NCBI GenBank assembly: GCA_000310025.1 | Contig: FN649727.1 | Coordinates: 2,066,816 to 2,130,815 of the forward strand | DNA length: 64,000 bases | From: Ectocarpus siliculosus | Lineage: Eukaryota > Sar > Phaeophyceae > Ectocarpales > Ectocarpaceae | Direction of reading: 5' to 3' | Shown here: one piece after another, positions 12,701 to 27,700 of the stretch | Numbering within the stretch: the stretch's first letter is position 1 | Layout of the letters: every line of letters begins with the position of its first letter | Notes under the pieces: model-generated | What the model saw: only the letters and a program-made list of their open reading frames with translations | Database searches by the model: none | What the model was told of the DNA's origin: nothing | Translations under genes and position numbers: made by a program

Positions 12701-15700
12701 ATTCCGCTAGTTTCAACACGCCTCCTTCCAGACGTTGAATAGCGGCATCTGCCTCGATGTGCTTTCTGTCTAGAAGGGAAGTGAACAGCTTCAACAATTC
12801 CAGGTAGGACTTGGGTGTGGTGTACACATGCCGAGCCTCGGCTGCCAAGAACTGGGCGTAGGTAAAGTGGGCACAGCACCGCACGACAACACCAGCAAGC
12901 ACCAGATTGGGTTGGTGTGAAGGCACAAAGGCACAAAGATCGATCAAACAACATACAGACAGTCAAGGTAAACTACCGATGCGTTTCTGATAGCGCACAC
13001 TCACGAAACGCCCATTTACACCTTTGTACACATGGTGTTGACTCCCTCGAAGCTGTGAATCATAAACTGTTCGACTCCAGCCCGTACGCCGTCTCCATCG
13101 AGATAGATACTCTTTGCCAGGAATCGCGTGCCCACACTCGCTAGGGCTTCCTTGGGCCACGGCTGGAACCAGTCAATAACTGTGCAAGACACAAGCGCAG
13201 GGAACTTGCGGGCCCGGTTCCGGAACTCTGGAGCCATTGGAGAGAAGCACAAGATGACATGCAGATTTTCTCTGATCTGGAATACACGCACAAGAAAAGT
13301 AGGTGCACGCAGGTGGGGAAAACAAGTCGGTCGGCGTTAGTTGTGACGCAATTTAGGGTCAAGGGTGTTGGTGGAACCGCATACTCAAAGGCATTCCGGC
13401 ATCCAATACTTCTATTTCGTACTTCAATGTCATACGAAGTATTTTTGAGCACTTGCGGCATCCCAAATAATTATGTCACGTCTGGTTTCTCAGCGAACCA
13501 ACCAGTTCAAGGCTCTTACTTGTTGGATGAAGTGGTCCCAGCACGCAGAAGGTTCAGGGGCGACCCCTTTAGCCTTGACCACTTCGACCAAGCTCTCTGA
13601 AATTGCAAGTTGTTCGTCCTTCGTATAAAGATCAGGAACGTGCCCGGAACTGAGCAAATCATTCAGATATACCTGTGTAGAGTGCCCGAGCGGAGTGAAT
13701 CAGTCCTCGGCGAATGGGAATCGACACCCGTCGTCAACTTGCACAGGTAAGGATCCCCCATCAACAAATTTGGCCAAGCCCAAGGACATATAGCAAGCGA
13801 TCGCACTACACACCAACAACCGAGTGACTTGAAAACATATCCCACCCGCTCACATTTGGCGGATAAACCCAAGCGTCAAAACTCTCACCAAGAAACGCTC
13901 CTGAACAATTTGGTTATCCGTGAAGAGGAAGCCAACTCCTTGCCCTTTCACTCCTGCTTTCGTGAACATGGCCTGCGGATACGTGATTGAAGGCAGTGTC
14001 AAGAATTTCTGGCCTATGCTTCAATCGGCTTGAAAAAGTGACAGGGGAAGGAAAATCTATTAGGCACAAAGCCCACGGAATGGAAATATCTACAACATGC
14101 TTGTTACCGCCTAACGCAAATGATGACTGATTACTGCTGGTGAGCTTGCCCCACCTGCAGGTCGGCCTTGAAGTCGTTGAGGCTGTAGCTCTTGCTTATG
14201 ACCACGGTCATAGGGGCGAGCTCCGCCATGTAAACGGCCAACTTGGCCAGAGATTGTTTACCGCTTCCTCCGACACCGATCAACATGGCATGTCCGCCAG
14301 CTTGTTGTAAGACGCGGCTCACGCGAGCGACGTGCAGGCATGCCTTTGTAGGTAGACACGAAGCAGGAGTGTGTGGTCATACAGTGGGGACATGGACCAC
14401 ACGGAATGAGGTAGTCTGAGAGTATCTCCACTCATTGCTTCATTGCGGTACGATTCCGCCCTCTCCGATCCTCGGTCAACATCAAATAGTGTACGCAGGG
14501 GATTCCTGAGTGGAATAATATCGCCGCAAACACCTTGCCAGTTTTCAATCCACACCGCTATCGTACCTCATCGAAAAGAACCAAATCCATCACAGCGTTC
14601 GCTGCATTGTACTCCGCCAGGGCGGCGTCCAGCGTTTCTCTGATTCACAAGGGAAGCAAGTGAGTGCGCCGCGCGGGTTAAATGTCGATGTTACCACTTG
14701 TTCAACCATCCCTAGAGACCATTACAATATAAAATGTGCTGATTATCAACGAGCCAGTCCTCTCACTGCAGGAACATTCTTTGGGGAGGATATTTTATAC
14801 AGCACTGATACGTCATGTTCACCACAAAGAAACACCACCTTAAGGTATCAACGGACTCCACTTGCGAATACTCTCCCTCGGCTGAAAAGTTAAAAATGAG
14901 CGGCTGTCCAGATCCGCCTGCGTTACTCATTGTGGATGGTTCCATGAAGAAACGTGTGCAGTTGTACTGCGGGAAAGCCTTTTTAGCCTGAGAGGACATG
15001 ATGCTCCGGAACTTGTCAATGTCTCGTCGGCACACCTGATGTCAAATGCATGGACCAAACAAGAACCAGGCGTTAACGTGCGCATTATCTTTCTCACCAA
15101 AGATTCTGGCAGGGGTATGTGGTGAATACAGAATACAACGCATTTTCTAACGGTTAGGTTCAACATCTTCGTCTACTCGTACGCTCCAGACGTTGTTCGA
15201 CAGGCGCGTTACTCACCAACCGGTCTCCATACACACGTTCACTTTCGTGTAGCCAAAGGTGAACCAGCTGCTCGCCATGCACGAAGTTCTTGGGGTGTGC
15301 CTTGAGTAGACCCTCGAACACATTGGTGAGATGTCGCATGTTGAATTCGTAGTGGAAGTTCGCCGCTGTTTTGCGGAAATTATCGCTAACCTGAGATGTG
15401 GGGCATGATTGGTCGTCGAGTGAGCGGAAGCACGACGCACGAAAACGGAACCCGGTAGACAACGGCATCAAGAGCTACCGGGAAAAATAGTGGTATTTCT
15501 GCAAGACCGTGGTTCAATTGGGGAAAACACGCCAGTTTGGTCAACTCGGTGGAATGCACGAGTTACGTCACAACCCAGTTGATTGTTGGTTACGGATGAC
15601 TCTCACCTCCTTGTGAACACTCAGAGCACCCTTAATCAGGCTGGCGCAAACTTGCACGACACCGACTTGGAACCGTTTGCCTTGCTTCTCTTGCCGGAGA

Positions 15701-18700
15701 TGTCCTTCCAAAAAGGTCTCGAAAATAGCCAGGAGGGAGGTCGGGCTTGGCATGCCAATGGCAAACACCAAGAAGTGCCGTTGCAGGCGAGGGTTGATCT
15801 GTGAGCATGAAGCAGCATTGAATCAGTCAAATCCTGGCAGTTACTAGTATGGCGTGCGGTATGCTGAATCGTTGCCATGGGTTGCCGCGTTTCTCCGCCC
15901 CACATCAATATCTGAACGGCGATCAGCGCTCCTGCTCACCTGGAAGCTACCTGCTGTTGGATTCATTGCGGCCACGTACTGGCAATCACTGATGTTTTGC
16001 ACAACAAGCTTGGATGCTGCGTACCTGAGATTGGATGGAACGGCAATCGTTGCACGAGTGAGTTGTTCGGGGAAAAACTGTGCCAACGGGAAAATCAAGC
16101 GTTACGATACCAGTCTACCGCCCATGGCAATACTCACCAAAAACGATTTTGGTTCTTTGTTGTTTGCTTCAAAATGACTGCTCGATACGACACCGAAAAC
16201 ACACCAGCACACTCTCACCAGTGTCCGTAGTCAATGTGCTGCCGGATGAGAGCAATAGCCGATTGAGTATTGTACGCGTCGAGAGCTGGCAGGTTCAAAT
16301 CGTCCACGAAAAAAAACATCTTCGATGATCCTGGAGGTCCGTAGTTGCTCCCGGACTTTTTCTGTAGACTGGCTGTCATACTAGACTGCAAAACAGAAGC
16401 ACTGCAGGATGAACGCAAAATATGTAGGGGTGGGTACATTTAGCTCTCCGGATTACATATCGCTTTTACCGAGCTCCAGGGGGGGTGCAAAGGGTGTTCG
16501 AAAGGATATGCCCTAGGGTCCCAAAAGGCAGCAAGAAGCACTGCCAGACTCCCCGGCGAGCTTGAGCAGGTAAATAACAGTCCATTCTCTGCATATCCAA
16601 CGGTTCGAAACCATCAGATGGGACAAGGTTAGCGTAGTTCCCGAAACCCACTCGTCTATTGGGACCACATCTGACGAGCGCTTCCCCTGCGCGGTTTCAT
16701 GAACAAAATACCTTGTGTAAAAGTTCATGTTGATCTTAGCCATCATGTAATCCGCTCCAGGTTTTCCCATCAAGCTTCTCAGGGCGCCCATGACCAGCTG
16801 GGTCTTTCCGGTTCCTGCAGGACCAACGAGCATCACTGCCTTGCCCATGGCCATACGTTGCTCCATCCAAAACGTCGCCGAAGCGGTCTCTGCTGTTGGT
16901 ACCGTTACCTAAGTGGTAAAGCGCAAAGCCAACAAGGGGCGAACGAACGGGTGTCGGCACATCTCTACATTTTTGTGCATGTACTGGAGCAAGTAGGACA
17001 TGTGTGTACCTTCGTCCCAACATGTCTCTCGAGAACGCGCGTGACGGTATGAGGAGCTTCAAACTATCAGCATGGTACCCAGGGAGCTGGAGCGTGTTTT
17101 CCTCACCTCGTTCATCTTCATCTTGCTCGAGTTGAAGTCGATTACTTTGAAAATCTTGTGTTTCGTCCACGGCTCAAAGCGACACTCGCCGTTCTCAACA
17201 GACAAGAAGTAGTCGAAGATTGTATCTCGGGATGGTAATTTGACCGCTTTATTGAATTCCCGTCGCCACCTGTTGGTCGACATCCAATAGCAGACGAGTT
17301 CGCGTTCAGGAGGAATATGTGCCACAGCTAGACATCCGTATGTTAGCATTGCGCCATGTGCCAAAAGCCCTACAACGCAACGTCAACACACGTATTATTA
17401 GACGTTTCTTTCTTAGGCGGCTGGCCTATGAAGACTCCAGACGAAACCGTTGAGTGCCACTCACCAGTCAGAAAACGTCTTGCGGTAGTCGACTCCATCA
17501 TCTCCGACCCCCAGAGTCGAACCAAAGGCCCAGATTGTGCAGAAAACAAAGGAATGCTCCACCATAGATCCATCGGATAGCATGCTGTTCTTGAGAAATC
17601 CCTCCAGAAGCTGCCAAAAACGACGGGTATAAAGGAATGCTGGCTGAGGTTAGTAGGAAGGTCATGGAAAACAGCGAGGGCTACGGGCTACACTGCTGTT
17701 CGCTACAGTATTTGGCCTCGGACGCTCGAGGGCGAACAAGTTCATGTTAATGCAGTTGTAAGGGACTCTCTGGGTGTATTGAGAGCGTTGTTGTCTTCAA
17801 CTCTTCACGATGAGGTACGATCCTGGAGGTATGTCTTAAACCACACACGCACCTGCAACAGGGCTGAAACAGCGGTTGTAGACTCGCACTCCACGCTGGT
17901 CTTCAGTTGGGTGGACAGAAGCTGCACCGCTCTTGGGACGTACAACTCAAATAACCCAGACAACTGAGACTTGACTTCTTCGCTGTAACCCGAACCAGTT
18001 ACCCAGCTCGCGATGAGAGAGTGCCACTGTTGCCCCTCGACTGTTGAAATGTACAAAATCCCGGCGCGGCTCACGGTCGCCGGTGTGGCATATTTGAGGT
18101 CCCGGATTTCGAAAATCATCCGCATGTTGGCTCGAAGTGGGATACGTTCGTTGGAGGCCAGAGTAAGCACCTAGAAGGAGATGCGAAGAGTTCGAATGAG
18201 ACTGAAGTCTTGCCGAAGCAGACATGGTCGGCAAGAAATTGTCTTGAGAAACCAACGCTGAACTGTCGTTACGAAACGCGTCGCTCTTTCCTAGGCCAAA
18301 TGTTTCCACAAATCTTTCCTTCAGAAAAAATGATTCATTGTCAAGTAGGACGCGGGTGCTACCATCCTTGAAATCGCAGCTGAACCACAAAATCATTCTT
18401 GGCTTGGCACGCGTCAGCGAAGGCTTTCACCTTGTTGTCGTCCATCACGGAATTCATGCTTTCGATCCAATTCGCGTCGAGATCCCCGTCGAGCACTATC
18501 CACTTCGGTGCCTCGTTGGGAATGGCTCCGAGGTCTCTCATAACTGTGCTCAGCACCCCATCCTTCCATTCTCTTGTAGCCAAGGAAATATGGCCGTAGA
18601 GTTCTTCCGTGGGCATGGTCTTGGGGTTAATATCAACGTCCTGGGGAGTGGGTCAGGTTCGTTTAGTACATGTGGTAGGCGGTGTCTCGACAGGAAGCAA

Positions 18701-21700
18701 ATAAGTTGCATATGGATACATTCAATGAAAAACGGCGAGCGGAGCCCACCACGTTCACATGTGGCGCACCTTGACCTTGTTGCTGGGGTCCATACGGCTT
18801 CGGGCTTCCTTAAGCACCTTCCAGCAGCTGCTTTTACCAGCACCAGCTTGGCCCACGACGAAGTTGCAGTGTCGAATTGCCAAGAGTTCGTCCAGTTGCG
18901 ATATCTGGGAGGAGATAGGAAAGTAGTGGTTAACGTGCTTGCGGCAGCAGTTATCTCAATGTGATGTGAATCATGCATCATGTAACAAACTCGTCACAAA
19001 AAGATAGTAGCATATACTTCGGGCTGAGCAGACCCCGTGCTCTCTTGATTATTGCCTGAAACTAGCGCTCGGTGTTTTCGCTCGTTTCCATTCGCTTCAT
19101 GAAGATAAAAAACACACTGAACCAACTCACTTTGAGGACGAACGCTTCGTCGGGCCACAAGTTCATGTCTTCACACACTTCTCGAACGCACGCGTTGAGA
19201 CTGTCGTTGACTAGTCTCGGAGGGTTAATAGACGGGAACAGATCGTTGAGGAGACCGAAGAACACAGCCTGCAAAAGGAGGAAGAAACGGCATAATATGA
19301 TGTCATGCACACAACAAAGAGAGGTCGTGGCTCTCAGAAGTATAATGCAACCAACCAACATTTGCTACTTAAAGCGGTGCCCTCGGGGCCATCAGCGCGG
19401 CACAGCCTTGGGGGTTAGAGAGGGGCGCGCGACAGGAAGCCAACAAGTCGCAACATCGTCAAGCTGCGTGTACGCGCACCTCGTCACTATGAACAATTTT
19501 GGGCGTATTGAAGTCTCGTAGGGCCCGCATGAGGAGTGAGTCTTCTGGGAGGTCTGGCTCCGCGCGCTTGAGTTTCCCTGCAACCACCAGCACCGACTTT
19601 ACTGCTCGCATCCCCCAATCATAGTGATCCTGGTCGTAAGAGGCAATAAAGGAGCCGAGAGTAGCGAAAGTGCCGAAAACAGCACGTGAAGTCAAGCATC
19701 AATCACGATATGCAAGATTTGCGGGAAAAAGATATACGTATCTGTGAGAACCATTAAACCGGTTGGATCGTGTCCACTTTACCTGCTTGCTGAGTAACTC
19801 CTGCAGAAGCGAGTAAAGGCCATGGAACTTGGAGGCAAGTGTCTTCGCTTGCACGAACCCTTCCGCCATCAGCATGTTTTCGCAGATGAGAACCAGGTCA
19901 GGAACCATGACCGTGATAGGTCGGAACAACACCTTGAATATGCACGTAGAATCGTGGTGGCGGTGCGATAATTGTCATGACAGCATTAAATGGCAGACTT
20001 GACGGCATCAAGCAATCAGTACTGTACTGTGCAGGAAGGATCTTGGGGGCCAAAGACGTGGTGCACTGCTCTAGACATGCGTGCGATATGCTTGGCGGTA
20101 TGGGTCGACTCAATCCTTAACGTCACCTTGAGCCCCTCCGGTAGTTCCGAACGCCCGAGATAGCCCGGGTTCATTGTAATGAAAACCCCACAACCAGGGT
20201 CCAAGCTAACACGATCGTCTTCGATCACGATAGAAGGTGGTGAGTGATCGTCCCTGTTTCCGTCGGCGCAAGCCACTGCGTGCGCCTTCAAGCCGTCGGT
20301 GACCGCCTTGAATTGCAAGGAACATACGGAGAGCACCTCCGGTACAAGACGATTGAATTCGTCGAAGCATCCCCAGGCCCCGGAGGATGCCAAGCCTGGA
20401 GAGTGAGCGATGGAAGCGTGCTAGGGTATATATAGACCGTGTCGTTTTACCTGGCTCAGTCGATTGAGCATCTTCTGTTAGCGACGGGCCAAAGGGCCCG
20501 ATAGCGCGCAATGCGGGACAGGGTAGGGTCCGACTGTAGCAACCGTAACGAGAAAAGAAACACGGGCGAGAAGTTGTTGAAGCGAGCCTAGGGAATTATT
20601 GCCACAGGCCAACTACCATCGCTCGTGCAGTGGAAGGCGTCGAGGCGCTCATACCTTTGAAAATATCGCCGAGACTCTGATAGTCCATCTCAGGCGAGCA
20701 GTTGAACACATAGCAACAATTTCCGAGACCAGCGGCAAGGTCCTTCGTCGTTTCTGTTTTACCCGTGCCAGCCGGGCCAGCAGGGGCACATCCCATCTTC
20801 AGGTGTAGCGCCTTTGTTTAACAGCCGGCCGGTAAAGAAGTCAGCCGAAAATTCGGGACCATGGATGGGAATAAAACGAAGCCCTCCTTCCTTCATATCT
20901 GCAGCGAGGTCGTGGAGAAAACTCGAAAACAAGTGAAACTTGTGCCTCTCGTCACGCAGGCCTTCCGCGGCACCGCAAAGTGGATACTGACAAAGCCGTC
21001 GTCATCGTCTGTCTTTCTATCACGCGAGGTCATAATTGCGTGCCTGCTTTGCAGACTGTGACCTACCAACCCTCACCTGCGTGGCCGTTACGTAAATTCT
21101 ATCTGTCAAGGGTGTGATCACGAGACGAGGCCCGTTCCCGAGAAACTCGAAGCCGTACTCAAACGAGGCATCTAGTATGTCGATCGTCGCCAAAGGGAGT
21201 TTGGAGTCCCTTGGGTGGCCTGACTCTCCCTTGTAGCGCTGCTTAAGCTGAGAAGCCCATTGAAAGTCATCCTAACGAGTCAAGAGGGTATGTAGAGGAA
21301 GCGTGCGAGTTTGGACGGGAAAAGCCGAAAAAACGGTGGTCACGTTCCCCCCGTCAATCGTGAAGACAACCAAGTACATGCAGCAACAGCAAGACATCGC
21401 CCACCTTGTCGGTGACATTCTCTCGAATCAACATGAGCACAATGTCGCGAGCATGAGCATCCACGGTGATGAGGCTCATGATGCGTTGCCGGTCGTCCCG
21501 CTTCAATTCTGATCTCGTCAATTCGATGAGCTGGTTGAGCTGATTCACCTATTATAGTCAATCAGAGTGGCGGACGACACGTAGAGAAAAGCGTGATAAC
21601 CACGGGGTGCTTTCCTGAACCCTCCAGAACTATGGGCTGAGACGTCGTCCGTTCATGAACTTCACAACCCTGATGATTGACAACTGTGCCGGTGGTTTGC

Positions 21701-24700
21701 TAAACCCAAGCTTGGTTTCCATCTCGACTTGCCGTTTCGGGACACGCTTACTTGAAGGTCATGATATCCGGTTAGAGCGGAGTTGTCTCCCGTTTGGACC
21801 CGGTCCAACGTAGCTTCCACTTCAAAGACGTAGTTGATGCCGGCCACGAGAAGAGCAATCTGCGGGTGGATGCGATCAGGCCGTGCATGAGTCCACGATG
21901 GCACTTCCACCCCAAGCAGTGTTAAAAGCAGCATCTGTCCTTGGCACATGATTTTTGCGCGCAAGGCACCTTCAAGCACAGAGTAAGCCGTGTGGGCTGC
22001 TAGGCGTAAACTTTATCAAACCTACGCCGATCGTCTTCAAAGCCGGCATGACATTTGTTAACCTGTGCAGGGTCGGTCTTGCTGACTGAACCGGGTGGAT
22101 CAGCATCCATGAGCCATTCCACCCGCGCCTGATTTGGGTAGCGATTGAGCGACCGCTTGAGGGTATTTCCCAAAGTCTTCCGCTGGCAGTTCAATACTGC
22201 TTGGAGATAATTTTCAACCTGGCAAGATGGCGCGGAGTTGGTGTTGATGTGATTCGCATGTGGTATATATAGTACGTTGTCATATCAGCGTGTGCTATTA
22301 AACGCCAACCAAGTGTTCTCCTGACGTGCCTAACCAATGAACAGGTGGACATTTCGCCGGAAACTCAGTGATGTGCTAAATATACCCTTGTCGTCGTGTT
22401 TCATTCACCTTGCCCTCCAGGAGAACGGCGGGCTCGAAGTCAATAATCTCGTCTCCAACCCCCGCCTCAAAGCGAATAGCGCGCGGGCGATCGCTAACGT
22501 TGCCGGGAACGCTCTCGAGCACAAGGGTTCTTGTTGAGAGCATGAGTTTGTTGACGTGCCGCATGATTTTGCTGGGCTGGTTTCCGTTAGAGAGAATGTC
22601 CAGTAGGTCTGCCTCGCTCGTGAAGTGGAATCGAGGGAATAGCCGCTTCTTCCCGCTGTGTATGAGGAGAAGCACGTGCTGTTAGCAGTTGTAATACGCG
22701 CGTTGCGTTCGGATCGACAAATGGGAATACGAAGCCCGCTTGTTATCGCTCCCCCGGTACCTGGTGCACCGCCCGAACCAGCATTCACACTACCACCTCG
22801 CTTGGAAGCTGCAAAGTGCACTATAAATAGTTAGGGTTTAATGGCAACGATCATCACCTTACCTGAGGTACTCGCTGAGGGACTTCTTGCACTTTTCAAG
22901 CTCCACAACAACGATCTCAAGTTTCGGGACGAGGCCCGGTTTATTACAGGCAGCCTTCACCTGCGAGATTACGACCAATCGTGGGCGTGATTGCCTGGGC
23001 AACATAATCATTGGCGATGGGAAGAGTTGCAACTCTGCTGTGTACGCTTATTGAGATCGTCCTTCATCTCTTCTGACACACCAATCATCTCTTGTCGATT
23101 GTACTCTTCAATCCGGCGTCTTTTCCCTCTTCGAGCCTCCCAGAAATTGAAGGCATTTGTTAAACTTGGGGCACTGTGCGGGATTGTCGCCTATTGATGA
23201 TGCGTTCCATGGTATAAATACATATTTATTTACCTTCTTGACTTTCCATAGCTCCATGAGCGTTGCCTTCACTTCTCCATCGATCTTTTCGAATCGTTTG
23301 GTGTCCAGTGGCAGTTCTTTCTTGACCTCGTCGGAATGGATAAACAATGGCTCCAGGTACCTCCACATTTGCTGCGTGGCGACGGAGGCAAGCGATGGGG
23401 GGTATGTGAAACGAGAAGATTAGAATTAACTGAAGACGCTTAGAGGAGCGGTCTACAACAATAGAAACTACGATCGATCACCAGATCTAACTTCTACACA
23501 GATATGTTCAGCTGATTGGACCACAGACCCAATCACAAGCACACCCAGTGGGTTCGACTTCCAAGTTTTTGGGGCTTTTCTTACCGTCGTCTGGGGTTGG
23601 TTTTCTGTTAGACTTGGAATTGTTATTGCTTCGCGAGTGTCGGGCGGTTACCCGGGCCATTGGCTTGTATTACTTGTCATCCCTTTCAAGATAGATTGTG
23701 ACCACGGAAGCTCAACATTTTCCTCGGAAGAGTAGCTAAGAATAGAGGCTGGAGCAAAAATTACGGTGATGGCAACAACACCAACAACACTGGATTGCAA
23801 AGTACGAAGAGGCATCCAGAAGCTACGGCGTGATGTGCGGTTGTTTGGGGTACTTGGATACAAGATCCGATCTGGAGAGTACATGTGTGTGGGGGGTATG
23901 CTATTGGGGGTACAAGTGCGGGGCCCCTCGAGAGAGAGCACGCACATGTGGCAACTGTCTGTCTGAGACTGTGTATTGTGGTGGAAGGAACGTGGGTGTG
24001 TGATAATCAAGATTCTTATCATCCGCATCGGTCCTGGGTTAACTAGTCCCCAGATCTATTCCATACTACTGTGGGTAGGCACGGTAGCCTCCGTGGGAAG
24101 GCACGGAGGCCTCAAACAGCGACCGAACGACGTGGTGTATGGCACCACATTCCATGCCAGCTTCGGTATGGGATGTGGTCCAACACACCGTGCCGCTCGG
24201 CCACAGTTCAGCTTCTCGTGGGAACGGTGCTTCTGTATCACTCTTGTTTGTGTTTCGTGTGAGTCAGCTTGGTACAACTCATCTTTCTTTACTGTGCATA
24301 CGATGCACGAAAGGGGGGCAAGAACGACGGGAGGTGAACGATGCTCCGCCGCATCGAATCAACCCGCAACCAAAGGCAGCGCTTCGCGTTGTGTATCTCA
24401 TGAGAACCGTGATCAGCCCTTCTCACCTGAATGCCGTTGAGCATGGTCATCACGTCGCTGACGAAAGAGAGCGAGCGCTGCCATTCCAGACTTTCCTTCT
24501 TGAAGTAGGTGTAACGGGATGCCACCATCGATTGAGAAATCAACATGTCCGATTCCAGCGTCTGCATACCCAGAAGAGGAATAGAAACTATTACGCTTTA
24601 GCATAGTGTAGAGTCGTGCAGATGCCCATACTACGCATAACACTTTTGGACTTCTCAACACTCCCTACTGTTAATTATGGCGGAGCCAACAAATGAATCC

Positions 24701-27700
24701 AATGTGTTTAGTCTCCTGGAAATTGGCCAACTCCCGCCGCTTACCTCGAGATCTTCCTCGGTCATGCTGATCAGAGGAGTGTCTGTTTCAGTGGTAGTCG
24801 TTGCTGAGAACTCAATGCGATCCCAGGTTGACTGAAGTACCATAAGAGAGGTCTCCTGGTGGGCCTCCTTGGTGGCTTTCTCTGCGATTGATTCTACCTC
24901 GGCAGCCATCGAGACCAGATCGAGACTCATCAAATCCTGTTAAGTGTGTGGAAGAGCCGGGCAGTGGACGAGTCAGTCGGATGGGTAACCACAATGAAAT
25001 GATGTGTGGGGGAGGCTTCCGCGGAACCTAAAGCAAATCCCTCCGCCACTAATATAACTTTTTCGCTATGAAGAAAAGGAGTAGCTCTTGGGTGATCAGC
25101 CGGAGAGAGACGCGAGGATCGTTATCCTGTGTCCATGATTGCTTAAAGCTTCGAGTGCAACCCCCATCGTAACTCACCTCCAGGCGAAGACGTTCTTCCA
25201 CGTCGTGGACAGAGAACCCAGGAACCTCCGCCTTGCTTGCACTGATGAGCTCTTCCCAATGACGGCGAGATAACTTGGACCGCTTCAAGCTTCCGACCAG
25301 AGGACACACGGACATGAAATTTTTCACGTGTGCCAGCAGACCCTGATACGCGTCGGTGTCGTGCAGCCTCTTCGGGAGTTTCTTGACCTGTCGCGACACA
25401 AGGCGAGGAATGACCACATCAAACGAAGTTTGCGTGTAACATCGAGCCGTTCTTGGCTATGTTATGGCGTTACTCCGTCAAGTATACACTTGAGCACATG
25501 TATGTCTCGTACCTTCGACATCAGTGCCAATGCAGTGTCCTCGAACCCTTCCGGAATAAGATCGTTCCACACGATCGCCTCGGAGAATTTAATCGTGTCG
25601 ATGCACGTGCGAGCTTCTTGCCATAGGAGTGTGAACGACTCAAATAGCTCCCCGGCCTGTTGGACGGTGAGATATCGAACAACACCGCTCAATAACAACG
25701 GCACAAATGATGTTAACCGGGCTCGAGTGTTCTCGTTGGAGACAGAAAAAATAATACTCCCTCGGCTCTGGTCTTGGTTAGGGAACGTATCGTGCTTAGG
25801 TATCTATCTCTACAAGGGACAACGCGCAGAAAAGTAATCGGCGCTTACATTCGCGAGTGATCGAGAGGACTCATAGATTTTTGCGGACGAGGGAAAAGCT
25901 CGTTGCCGCTATCAACCATCCCCAGCACAGTTGTCATACTTGTATATATCTGGGGTATGCAAACACATCGCAAAACGGGCGAGAGGGCCTGGTTACAACT
26001 AAACAACCCACCAGACCTGTGAGATGAGCAGACGCGATTTGACCAAGTCGTCGGATACCCGAAAGATCTGTGCCAGTGCATCGACCTCCTTCGCCTTTTC
26101 TCTCTCAGTCTCGAAGGCCTCGTCAGCAGCCTGGTAGGTAAACCAGTACCAAATGCCCCACAAGGTACAAGGTAGTTGGACGAACGGATAAGCGTAGTTC
26201 AACTGTAGTCGTGACATAGTCGTCCAATGCTGTGCCCGGGACAATGTGCACGGCAGGCACGAGGTAGTGGTTCCGCAAGTGTCATGTGAGACACACACCG
26301 ATGCGCTTGAAGAGGAACATAAGCAGCGAAATTGATGGCGAACCGAGAGAGGAAGAACACATGATGTAGTTCGAGCTGCCCATGAACATGTCAACATAGC
26401 TTACGAAACGTTTCGGAGGACTCACCCGCAACATGTCCAAGGCGGTCTCAGGTCCAGTAGCCCATAACGTGTACTCGCCAACGCTGACCGCGTCGCATCT
26501 TGCCTTCAAAACGCTTTCCATTTCCAGCACGTCGGTCTTGAGCTTGGGGGCTTGTGCCTGGCATCGCGAATCGGCAATGATCTACTAATGTCATCGGAGA
26601 CAACATAACACAACGCAAGACTCCCAGTCAACTGAGCGACCTACTGCAAGAAGAACCCCGAATGTCACTCATCGACTGCGCACTTCAGGGAGAAAATTAG
26701 ATGACAGCAGTCCTCTGGCAACATCCCAACGCGATGCCAGAAGAAACTTTAAGAAACGCCATGGGCAACAACCATGATGTGATTTCTGACACTACCTTGA
26801 GAAGAGGGCCCAGTGCTAATTCCACATCAGGCACGATCTGCTTGAGGTCAGCCATCAAAGATGACGCCCGGCTCGCTTGTACCTCAATCTCCGACACCTT
26901 GTATTGAATCGATGCAATTGCAGAGGGAAGGGGATAAGCAAAGCTCTCTTTTCGACAGCGCCTTGTATTTTCCTACCAGTATACATCGTATTCCATCTAA
27001 CGCTCAGCGGGGCTACAGTTGTTTGGATCAAGAAGGTCAGGTCGGTCACAGCACCTGTATCTCTTCCTTCCGTAGATGCGCCAACACCGCAAGGCTCCTG
27101 TCCATGAGTAACTGCATTCCTTCTTTTCTTTCGTGGAAGAGAATAAGTTGGCGTTGGACAGAAACGACGACCTTGAAGACCTCACTGTTATCCGTCCCCG
27201 TGGCGATTTTCCGCTTGATCCCCTCTTTTGCCTGAGAAGAATTCCAAAAGTGCAAAATAACAAATACCCATAGCGGGGAGGGGCGTGTTGCAGCACGTGA
27301 GAAGCGCGACCACAGCACAGATCACCACACCTCTAGCGAATGCCATATGTGGAAAGCACAACGAAGAAACATGAACTAGTTTGAGTGAAACGCACACTAG
27401 TCCCGTGCCGAAACCTGCATCAGGAGTGTGCAAGACGAAAAAATGAAACAATACAATTCTATCGTCTCAACATTCGCCGGCTACGTGGTAAGCACGGCAG
27501 CTTGACCAGGAACCCATGAAACGTTACATGTCCGAGTTGAGCTGCGAGAAAACAGGCGACTAACCTTCGTTGCGAACTGTAAGAGCGACTTTATGTCCGC
27601 CGTTGTTTCCTTAATCATGGCTGGTCCCGACATGGTGTTGTTCTCCGCCGGTTGGCCCTTCTGGAATCTGGCTGCAACAGGAGACCCCCTCACCGGCCCT

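Noticed and set aside
24078-24194. A 5S rRNA gene
   Set aside because: Only length and three-arm shape agree; conserved 5S sequence blocks in loop A, helix IV and the internal promoter could not be aligned.
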